Of a DNA stretch of 64,000 nt, positions 47,901-56,927 are shown in pieces. A program made the position numbers and the translations under genes. Origin of the DNA: Montifringilla adamsi (Eukaryota; Chordata; Aves; Passeriformes; Passeridae); assembly GCA_017590115.1 (NCBI GenBank), contig JAGGNK010007537.1, positions 1 to 64,000 on the forward strand, in the 5' to 3' direction. Every line of letters begins with the position of its first letter. Position 1 is the first letter of the stretch. The notes under the pieces are model-generated. The model was not told the origin of the DNA and ran no database searches. It was given only the letters and a program-made list of their open reading frames with translations.

Positions 47901-49423
47901 CTTGCCTGCTCACAGCACAAGCCTGTGCAGGGCTCCCTGGGGTGCTTGAGGAGGCACAGACCTGATGGGGTATCCCTCCTGCCCACAGATGGAGCCCACC
48001 TCCCGCCCCTCATTCCTGGAAATCACGCAGTGCCTGGAGAGCATCCTGCAGCACCAGCTGGGCACCGAGGGTGCCAGGGCCACCCTCTTTGGCATCGGGG
48101 AGACTCTGCCTGCATCTGGAACCGCAGCCACACTCAGTGGTACGTGGGCGCCTCGGGGACAGGCCATAGCAGGGTGTAAAGGTGGGGGAATGTGGGGTTT
48201 CCCCTCCCACCCCATCAGCTGTAGGGGAAGGAGACAGGGGTGTGTGAGGTCTGCGGGATAGAGTTGGTCCCTGTTCCTCCCATGGGGTGCGCCTCTAAGT
48301 TGTTGGGTGCCCAACACCCCAAAGCACTCCACATGGGCAGCTGCTGGCTGCTGGTGACACTGTCCTGTGCCCATGCCCAGGAGTGGCCAGAAGGTCAGCC
48401 AGCCACAGCGAGCAGTCGCCCCTGCGTGAGCTGGGGACACAGCACCTGCAGCCAGACCAGCGCCTGTCCCGCAGCCAGTCTGACATGTTCCCTCCCAAGT
48501 CACCCGCCCTGCTGTGGCCACTGGAGCCTTGCAGCGGGGCCAGGTCCAAGGAGACGTCCTCCCGTGTCAACCCCTTCTCCCAGCGTGAGGACCTGAAGGG
48601 GGGGAAGATCAAGCTCTTTGATACGCCGAGCAAGTCGGTCATCTCACTCACCTTCGACCTGCCGCCCCCCGCCCCGCTGCAGCTCAGCAACCCCGTGACG
48701 CCTGAGCCCGCCGTGGAGGTGCAGTGTGACTTCTCAGCACCCACCACCAGCCCCCGCAAGTGCCACTCTCTGCCCTCCTCTCCTGAGCTGCCCCACCGGG
48801 GGGGCCTGGAGCTGGGTATGGGGTCCTCTCATCCCACTGACGACCCCCAGCCCCCCGCCCTCCTTCCTCCCCCAGTGTGGGGAGGACCCTCCACCCGCAG
48901 CTCCAAGGCAGAGGAGCAGATGGACTGCGGCCCAGACAGCTCTGAGCCGCCGCAGCCCACCCCGCTGCCCCTCAACAGCAACTTCATCCGCACCGCATCC
49001 TCGGGCACGCGGGCCTGGCAGCCAGACGTGCGGGCCCCCAACGGGCTCCTCATCAACAACAACCATGTGATGGTCAGCAAACCTCTGTCCTGGGGCAGCG
49101 GGCTGGAGCACGGCTGCTCTGAGCTCAGCATCTCCTGTGCAGCAGCGCTGGAGCGGACGGAGCGCTCGGCCATGCTGCCTGGGCACAGCTCTGGTGCCAT
49201 GCTGGAGCAGGACGAAGTGCTGCCTTGCCCTGGCTGCTGCCTGAGTCCCTTCAGCTTCAGCTTTGCCTCCATCTGCCACCGGCCAGCGCCCAGCCCGCCC
49301 CGCTACCAGAACCTCAACTGCGAGGCCAAAAGCCTCATCTGCCATGATCGGGGCCAACACCAGAAAGCCCCAGGGCCAGTGCTGGCTGAGCCCAGCCTGA
49401 AGCTGCCGGAGGCACAGTCCTAG
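38271..49423 (+). CDS. TESK1: Testis-associated actin-regulating kinase 1 (TESK1)
   Basis: Ten exons give 692 residues: 38271-38489, 45246-45367, 45500-45548, 45772-45918, 46098-46180, 46903-46993, 47214-47297, 47749-47838, 47989-48139, 48381-49423. TESK kinases are dual-specificity (Ser/Thr and Tyr) enzymes known to phosphorylate cofilin and so stabilise actin filaments. Visible motifs are the Gly-loop [13 protein letters not shown] lysine in VLKMNK (K86), catalytic loop HRDLTSKN (D175), DFG (196-198) and GSPYWMAPE. The Pro/Ser-rich tail has [15 protein letters not shown] and [11 protein letters not shown], and a cysteine-rich end ([20 protein letters not shown]) that matches TESK1 rather than TESK2. 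Neighbouring CD72 genes support TESK1 by synteny. The ATG at 38271 lies just right of the gap and a second in-frame ATG follows at 38301, so the start is uncertain. Intron 1 is 6.8 kb, and intron 5 holds a solo LTR. The protein is somewhat longer than the human one. Confidence 0.93.
38490..45245 (+). other. TESK1 intron 1
   Basis: This 6.8-kb intron starts GTGTGC and ends CCCTCCAG. I saw no exon in it with both splice signals and domain content, and no clear transposon. Long open frames across the first part reflect high GC content. Confidence 0.6.
46285..46663 (-). mobile_element. Solo LTR, family copy 4, in TESK1 intron 5
   Basis: This 379-bp element is flanked by GGAATG at 46279-46284 and 46664-46669. 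It shares TTGACTCCATG(A/T)(C/T)TCAGAA with copy 1 and GATAAGAATTGTTT with copy 3, and ends CCACA like copy 3. It is antisense to TESK1, the arrangement that least disturbs host transcripts. Confidence 0.75.
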
Positions 49424-50366
49424 TGATGGGGACCCTGGGGAGTGGGGCTGAATCCAGCTGCCCCTCGCACCCCTCTGCAGCCACAGCACTGGGCAGTGCA
49501 GGAGCCTGGCACATCCCCACGGTCTGTCATCACTCAGCACGTGGTGGCCACCAGTGGCCATGGTGCCAAGTGCTGCGGCTGCCGCGGCGCTGCCCAGGCA
49601 CTCAGGCACCCACCCCACCAGGATCAGCCTTGGGGATCTGCAGGGAACCCTGGAGGTGGGCTGGGTCTCTGCTGGGGACCAAAGTGCAATAACACTGCTG
49701 CCCTGAGCACTGCCCCAAGCGGCAGGGCTGGTCCCCCGCGGGGGCCACAGGGCTCAAGCCCTGGATCCAGGACCCCCTTTCCCCAAGGGCTCACCCCTCT
49801 GCAGGCTCTCGTGGAGGGGTATACAGTGAGCCTGCTACCTTGGGAGAACTGGGAGTTCCCTGCACCCAGGCGGGTGAGAGGGACTGGGCTGGGGTAGAGA
49901 GGTCAGCGTGTGTATGTGTGTTTTTGGGGATCCTGGGGGGCTGGTGGATGAACCCATGTGTGTCCACAAGCGTGGGGAGCACAGCCAGTCCCTGACATGG
50001 GGAGAAGAGGGCAGGGGACCGTAGAGGGGCAATGCCCGTGGGCAGTGCACGGGGAGGATTGCCAGCACTGGGGTTATCCCTGCCTGACCGATGCTGAGGG
50101 TTGGGTGCTGAGTCAGCACAGCGCCTCACATCTCCCTGGCACGCAGGTTTGGGAGAAGGATGCTGGCAGAGGGGCCAGGATGCCATCCTGGCATCATGGG
50201 GATGGGGCCAGTGGGCAGCACAGCTAAGCTGCCTGGCCCCGGCAAGGGTGGGAGCCGGCTTTCCTCCCTCCTGCACAATGCACTGGTGAATGCAGAACTC
50301 TTTGTGTTTTTTATTATTATTATTAATAATTGCTAGTAATATATACCCAGCTTATTTAAAGTGTTC

Positions 50367-50372
50367 ATTAAA
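50367..50372 (+). terminator. Probable TESK1 polyadenylation signal
   Basis: ATTAAA lies about 0.95 kb after the TAG stop at 49421-49423, within an AT-rich block starting near 50305. No AATAAA was seen earlier in the 3' region. Confidence 0.5.
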
Positions 50373-50579
50373 AACTGAATGTCCCAGCAACTCAGACTGC
50401 TGGTTCTGTCTCTTGCATGCACATCAGATGTGGGCCCAGAAGGTTGCATGGTCTTGCCTGGGCATTCTGGGGAACGCCTCCAGGACTGCAAACCAGCCCG
50501 GCTCAGCCCAAGATCTCAGCTCCCCTAAAACCCCCATCTCAATTGAGATGCCTTCAGACAAATTCTCTTTCATTATTTA

Positions 50580-51010
50580 GGTTCTTTGGGTTCATGCCCT
50601 TGGATCTGTGTTTGCTGTGGTGTACAACAAAACAAAGAGCAGACAAACTGTGTCTCTTTATTGCTATAAAGTGAATTTAGCCAGCAGACAAGACAGACAA
50701 GTGACACGTGCCCCCTCCAAAAAGCCTGCCTTTAACACCCTTTTGCTCTTCATGCAAGCTTACTCACACAGCAGTTCATCAACTATATATGGCACACACA
50801 ACCTTATCATAAACCGAGAGCATTTTCGCCTGGTTGAACATAACTTCCTCTGCTCTCACCTGGCCGCAGTGTTACATCAGGCCTGCTTTGCTTAATCCTC
50901 ACATGTGCACGTGTGTAGCAGCTATTTTAAGTCCTGATGAGTTGTCTTGCAAAGCGTCAGCCTGTTACAAGTGCCTGAGTTAACTTTTGCTTTTGAAAGG
51001 CACAGTCACA
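50580..51010 (-). mobile_element. LTR-like stretch, different family
   Basis: A minus-strand AATAAAGAGACACAG lies inside an AT-balanced block unlike its GC-rich surroundings. The composition resembles an avian LTR. I could not find matching ends or a target-site duplication, so boundaries are approximate. It sits between the 3' ends of TESK1 and the minus-strand CD72-like gene. Confidence 0.35.
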
Positions 51011-51605
51011 CCATGGGACCCTAAAGGTCATTGCTCTACTTTCTAATTAGCGCCAAAAAAGATCCCCAAACGTCAGCACAGGCACCAGCCAGTTCGGGCT
51101 CAGCTTCCCTCCTCAGGGGCTGAGGCTTTGCCGAGGCCATCGAGTGCTGGGCTGTCTGAAAGCCATGGCCAAGCTGCTCCTGCAGTGGGGTCAGGCAGAA
51201 AATTCCTGCTGTGGGGAGGGGTCTGTGTGGGGGTGGGGCTGTGCTGTCCCCAGCTCCTGCTCCTGACATGCCATCCATGCCACTCCAGGGCTGAGTGCCA
51301 GTGCTTGATCCATTCTGCAGCCGGTTCCGAGCTCCCCACTGCCCACCAGCCAGTGTGCTCAGGAAGACCCAAAGTGTCCCGTGCAGGTGTGGGGTTGGCT
51401 GCGGAGCCTCTACCACTCAGCCAGAGCACATCAGCTGGAGGCATCCATGCCGCTGAGCATCAGTGGGAAGGACCTGGGTGGCCCAGGGGCAGCGGGCTGT
51501 GGGAGGGAAGTGGTTGGCTGGAAAGGATGGGACATCCTGGGCAGGGACACAGCAAGGCTGGAGCAGAGGCAGTGCAGGGTGCAGGTGCTGCAAGGGAAAG
51601 CCAAG

Positions 51606-51636
51606 GAGGGTGAAGGTGAAGGTGAAGGTGAAGGTG
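51606..51636. repeat. (GGTGAA)n hexanucleotide repeat
   Basis: About five tandem GGTGAA/AAGGTG units lie downstream of the minus-strand CD72-like gene. Confidence 0.85.
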
Positions 51637-51959
51637 AGATGCTGCCCAGCCTCCACCACATGCAACAGGGCTGGGAAAGCACCTTGCCAAGGGTTTTCCC
51701 CCATCTTGCCCCTTTGCTGAGCCACAGCTTCAGCTCTTGAGCTACCTCAGACCCAGAACGCCCATGGCAGTGAAGGGATGGAGGCAGGCTCCATCCAGCA
51801 CAGGATGATGACTGCATTCCTCTCTCCAAGGGAGAGGGGATCAGTGTGCCCTAGGCAGAGCTGCAGGCTCCCTGCTTTGCTCCAGGCACACCCCACAGGG
51901 CCCGTGTGTCCCTGACTCATCAGGACTCACCACAGCAGTGCTGGGGCCAGCAGCCATCA

Positions 51960-54900
51960 TCACTTGAAAGAGAGGCTTGGCCCTGCTGCCTTCTCACAGA
52001 TCCAGAGGTGCAGGTCACTGGGACCAGTGCACTGGGCGGGTTTGATGGTCCCACGGCTTATTATGGCACAGGTTCCATTCGATTTTGACTGCCACGGCCT
52101 GAATGGGAAAACAAACAACACATCAGGCACTGACATGTACTTTCTACAAACCCTGCTGAGGCAGCTGTGGCTGCTGAAAACTGCCTTTTGTACACTGGCA
52201 GAGGAGGGGTTGGATGCTGCAGTCAAAGGGAGATCCCCCAGTCCTCCCCTACTGATTTCACAGGCTGAAGGCTCAGCTGATGCAGCCCTGCACTTCCTTG
52301 GGCAGGCAGAGAAATGCTGTAAAAGGTTTGCAGTGCTTGTGACACCCCTTTAGCCTCCCCCGTCTCAGCTTCACTGCTGGGGGTTGTTCATGCCTGCAGT
52401 GGGGAGAGCCAGGTCCTCCCTGAAGACACACGGATGGCCAGAGGAGCTGGCCTGAGCCCTGGGTCTGCTCTGGGCACAGCTCCCATGGCAGGGCAGAGGA
52501 TGGAGGGCCAGGTACCCAGAACCTGGCCAGACAGGTTCGTTCCTCCCCAGTGCTCTCAGACACTGCAAGAGGAAGCGGCAGCGAGCTGAGGAGGTGGTGC
52601 ACGTGGCAGGGAGGAGCCCAGGATTCTCCACAGACAGGAAGGCTGTGATCTCCCTTTGATCTCCCTTTGGAGAGGAATCAAGAAGGCATGTGGGAGATAG
52701 ACATGGTGCTCTAACACCTTGTCTAGGCCCCAAATAAAATTTGGCGTTTCTTCTGTCCACTCTTGCTGCCTCCTGCTCCTCATGCCCTGCATTTTACCCA
52801 CCCCCAAGTCTTGGCTTTCCATTTGTGTGTCCTCTGAGCACCTCATCACACCACTGCAGCCACCTTCCCTCAGTCCCTGCTGCTCTGACGCTCTTTGTTT
52901 CCCAGGGCCTGGAACTGGGTACTGGTGGGATTTAAAATGCTTCCTAGAGCCATGCCAGAGGAGGGGAGTTTTGGGAAGAGGCAGTGCTGCCAGGTACCTT
53001 TCGTAAAGGGAGCCATCCACCCAGAACCAGGCCTCTGAGGCCCCCTCGCTCTCTGGGTCCTCTTCCTCCAGCCAGCCGTAGTCGTACCAGGGAAAACTGC
53101 CCTTCTGCAATCCAATCCAGTATGGGACATCTGCATTCTTCAGGAAGGTCTGCAGAAGAAGAAAAAGTGCTTTTCCATGTTTTATTCCATGGCACCCATG
53201 TACTGCAGTACTATATACTTCACAGCAGGGTGACCATCTCCCAAGGAGCCCCTGGGGCTGGAGCTTCTTGAGCCACGGTGTCCTGCTGCAGCTTGGGAAA
53301 CATCCAGGGCTGCCAGAGCTTTTCTATCCCATGTCAACCACCATGTGCTCCAGAAAACAGCCTTGCACCCTCCAATGTTTTGGCGGGACAGGGGGCCCCC
53401 AGAACGGTGCTAGCCCATCTGCAGACCTCATGGCTGGGTACACCATCTCCTGCCCTCAGCTCCCCCAGCACCCTACCGGCACAGTCCAACGACTCCAGGA
53501 TTTGGTGACCAGGAGCTGAGAATATGTCTTCTCACACTCATCTCTGCTGTCTTCCCATGTCTTCTTCTCCGAGGAGATGAAGAGGCACTTGCCCCTGTAC
53601 AGCAGCCAGCCCGAAGGGCAGCAATCTGTGGGTAGGGGCACAGCTGAGGGGTTTGCTCAGCCACAGATGCCCTGAGGGGTAAGAAGCCCCACACCTTCCC
53701 AGCAGACATCACAGGCTCAGTGTCTGCTCCAGGCATTGCTTCAGCCTTTGGACCACCCTGTCCCTGCCATGTGGTGGAAAAAGCCAGTACTTGGCCCTTG
53801 GCACCTGCTGAGCGGTGCCAGTCGCCTGGAGCACCCCCTCCCTGCTCCATCACCACCCTACCTATAGCTGTGCAGGAGCGCAGGAGGGCCACGGTGCTCT
53901 CGCTGGTGTTGAGCCTCCCCTGCACCTCCTGCATCTCCCTCTCTGTCCTGCCCAGGACCGCCGTGACACGGCGCAGCTCCGTGCTCAGCCTGTCCAGCTC
54001 CAGCTGGCTGACGTTGCCCTGGCGCCACGCTCGCTGCAGCTCTTCCCTGGCCCATGCCAGCTCCAGCTGTGCCTGCTCCAGGCTCTGCTCCTGTGCCCTC
54101 AGCTCCTGCGACAGGCGGCCCTGCTCGGCCGTGTGCTCACGGGAGGAGTCCTGCAGGCTGCGGGTGACCTGCCAGTCTGGGGACAGGGTAGGGGACAGCT
54201 GGACATGAGCATGGGACAGTTCGGATGTGGGACTGACCCTGCTTAAGGCAGGTGGGATGGGCAGGGCAAGGCAGGGAATTATCCATCATGAATGGGAAAG
54301 ATGGGAGGGAAGGACACAGCAGGGAAGTGTACGGTTAGGGGTTGGGCAGGATCTGGCAGGGGAGAGCAGGACAAGGCAGGATGGGGCGTAGAAGCAGACA
54401 CAGCAGGTTAAGGGCAGGGAGGGTGCAGCAATATGAGGCTGGGCAACACCAGGATGGGAAAGAAAAGGAGCAGAAATGGAAAGTAAGGTGAGGAAGAGGG
54501 ATGATGTGAGGCAAAGGAGGTGCTCAGGATGTGTGAGGGATGTAGGCCAGCTTGTGGCAGACGGGGCACAGGGACTCAGCAGTGAGTGTGCAGGAGCATG
54601 CCTCTATTCACCCACAGTGCCCACCCCAGCCAGATGCCTCCTGACCCAGCCACTCCCTGCCCCAGATGTTCACAGTCCCCCAACTCACAGCAAGCCCCCA
54701 GGGCCACAGTGGCCACCAGCAGCAGGCAAGTTGTCAGCAGACCCACAGGGACGCACCACCGATGGGAACAGCGCCCTGCATGACACAACAGGCAAGAGAC
54801 ATCACCTGAAGAGCTGGAAAACCCCTGACAGCACCCAGACCTCCTTCCTGGATACAGGCAGGAGAATGGTGGCATGACAGCACAGGTGGCATGGTGTGGG

Positions 54901-55240
54901 TGATGGGAGTGGGAGGACCCCAAAACCTCACCCACGACCCACCCCAGAACCACCCTGGGTCTGCTGGAATCCAGCTGGATACTCACCTGGGCTGGGCTCT
55001 GCTCCATCCCCCTCCTGCCCTGCCAGTGCTGGCTGCGTGTTGTCATAGGGGCTCTCTGCCTCATTCATGCCAAAGGCTGTTGGAGGAAGGCAGGGGAGAG
55101 CAGCTGAGGCCATGGGGTCGGGCATGGCAGGGGCAGCGTGGCGGGGCCTGTGGGCTCTCACCTTCCTCCAGTGCCTGGCTGGCCATGCTCCGGCCCCCCA
55201 TCACTTTGGCAAACCTCAGGTCAGCATAAAGCTGGGCCAT
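51960..55240 (-). CDS. CD72-like C-type lectin receptor, minus-strand copy
   Basis: Seven exons give 336 residues: 55240-55162, 55076-54987, 54775-54689, 54176-53862, 53625-53477, 53149-52998, 52098-51960. It is a type II protein: cytoplasmic N-terminus, membrane helix (about 65-83), coiled-coil stalk (about 86-190), extracellular C-type-lectin-like domain (about 191-325, with CCPSGW, YWIGL, LWICEK). CD72 is a B-cell co-receptor that restrains antigen-receptor signalling through SHP-1 bound to its ITIM. Here the first motif is AQLYADL (Tyr5), with Gln at the -2 position, so it is not a textbook ITIM. PYDNT (Tyr37) fits a Grb2 YxN site. The lectin exon 53149-52998 carries an acidic insertion (LEEEDPESEG) absent from the plus copy. 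An upstream in-frame ATG exists at 55387, but I chose MAQLYADL by comparison with CD72. The stalk exon is nearly identical to that of the plus copy. Confidence 0.85.
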
Positions 55241-56927
55241 GTGGGCAAGCCCTGAGCCTCGCTGGCTCCCGCTCCGCCCTTGGGATGCCTTTCTGAGGTG
55301 TCCCTGCTCCCGGTGACTGCGCCGTCTCTCAGAGGTGCAAAGGAGAAGTGCAGCCAGCATCTGCAGAAGCAGAAGTTTGCTCTGCACTGTAGCAGATGGG
55401 ACTAGTGAGGCACGGCTGCGGGGACCAGCCCCCTCTCATTGGTCCCAGAAACATCAGCCCGTCCCCTCCCACGCCCTAGAAGTGCTCATGGTCCCCCTAG
55501 GCACAGGGCAGGGTGAGGGCAGCACAGCCAGGTGTCACAGCAGTGGCACAGCAAAGGATGGACCCAAATCTGTGCACTACGGGGCAGAGCAGGGCAATCC
55601 TGAATACAGGAGCAGATTGCCATGTGGACAGCTCTGTGGAGGGCTGGAGATCTTCACAGAGAGAGATTTCCCCTCCCAGCCTCTGAGAATGGGAATTTCC
55701 CCATGATGTATTTTGTTCCACTACCTCTCATCCCCTCCCTGGTCCCCTCCAAAGAAGACCCCAGCTTTGGCATTGTTCCAAAACAGCCCCAGAGAGTTAC
55801 AAAAATCAGTGATGTCCCCTTTGCCTTCCCTTCCCAAGAGCACAATCCCAGAATTCACAACACCTTCTTGTTCCCTCCAGGCCCTCAGTGTCTCAGAGGT
55901 CTCCGCTGAACTGCATCCAGAGAAGTGCAGGTTTCAGAAGGAATGCTCCAAAGCTTTCCCCTGCTTCCCATTGCCTCCCACTGCCTCCTACTCTGTTCCA
56001 CTGCCTTGCCATTGCCTCCCACTGTCTTCCAGATGGTCAGATGGGCACATCTGAACACAGCCAGTCCCTGGGACAGCACTGGAGGTGACCAGGAGCTGAG
56101 ACAGTGGTGCTGGTGGAGTGTCCATCATCTGTGCAAGAGCAAGGGAAGTTCTTCCTCAGTGGAGAAAGGCAAAAATCAAAGCCAGCTTCAAAGGGGACAG
56201 GAAGGAAGTTTAAAAAGCTAAAAGCTGGGCAGCCTCTACTCAATCTCCTGGAAGAAAATGGAGCATGTCTGCCTGGGCATGCAGGGGCCCAGACCCAGGG
56301 AGGATGCACAGGGGAAAGGCCAGTGGGATTTACTGGGTGACTGCTCAGTGTACCTCCTACTGCTTGGAAGCACTAGCCTGGAGAGCAACAGGGCAATTTA
56401 TCATGACCCTTTGGGGTCTGGGATGTGGTTTTCCATAGTGTATTTGGTGGCAGAGTAAAGAGATGTGGCCATGATGAGAGGAGAAGTGAAAGCTCATGCT
56501 GCAATGTGGAAGTCTCTTTTAGGCATTAAGGCAGTGGTGCTCAGATCCTGGAGCAAAGCACCAAGGAGAGGGAACCTCCACCCTGGATGGAGTCAGCAGC
56601 AGAGCTACCTGTTCCCAGCTGGAAGCCAGACCTGTTCTCCCCTGCCCTAGGAAATCTGATGAATTCTCTGTAGGCTGAGCCCTACAGCTCTGTCCCAGGC
56701 TCCAGCCCCAAGCTGCACCACCCCAATGCCATCCCAGGGGACACTGAGCAGTTTCGGGGGGTGGAGGGGAGCGAAATGGTGGTGCGTGGCCAATGGCAGG
56801 ATGCCACTGCCGCGGCCGTACTTCCCCCTCCATCGCACCTCACCACACTTCTGCTTCTGCAGAAACCAGCTGCATTTTCCCTTTGAAGCGGAGCAGAGCC
56901 CGCAGGACCATCGGGGCCGCCCGGGGC
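55241..56927. promoter_or_regulatory. Shared divergent upstream region of the two CD72-like genes
   Basis: These 1.69 kb separate two start codons facing away from each other, so both promoters and any shared enhancer must lie here or in the leaders. It contains a short polypyrimidine block (55960-56035) of the same CCCACTGCCTCC type as the large repeat in the plus gene. I could not single out a TATA box with confidence. Confidence 0.5.
55960..56035. repeat. Short CCCATTGCCTCCCACTGCC repeat block
   Basis: Several degenerate units of 8-12 bp (CCACTGCCTCC, CCATTGCCTCC) match the unit of the minisatellite at 57466-58225. Confidence 0.7.

Noticed and set aside
48734..49618. 294-codon minus-strand frame opposite the last TESK1 exon
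   Set aside because: It is a shadow of the GC-rich coding exon on the other strand, with no domain and no splice support.
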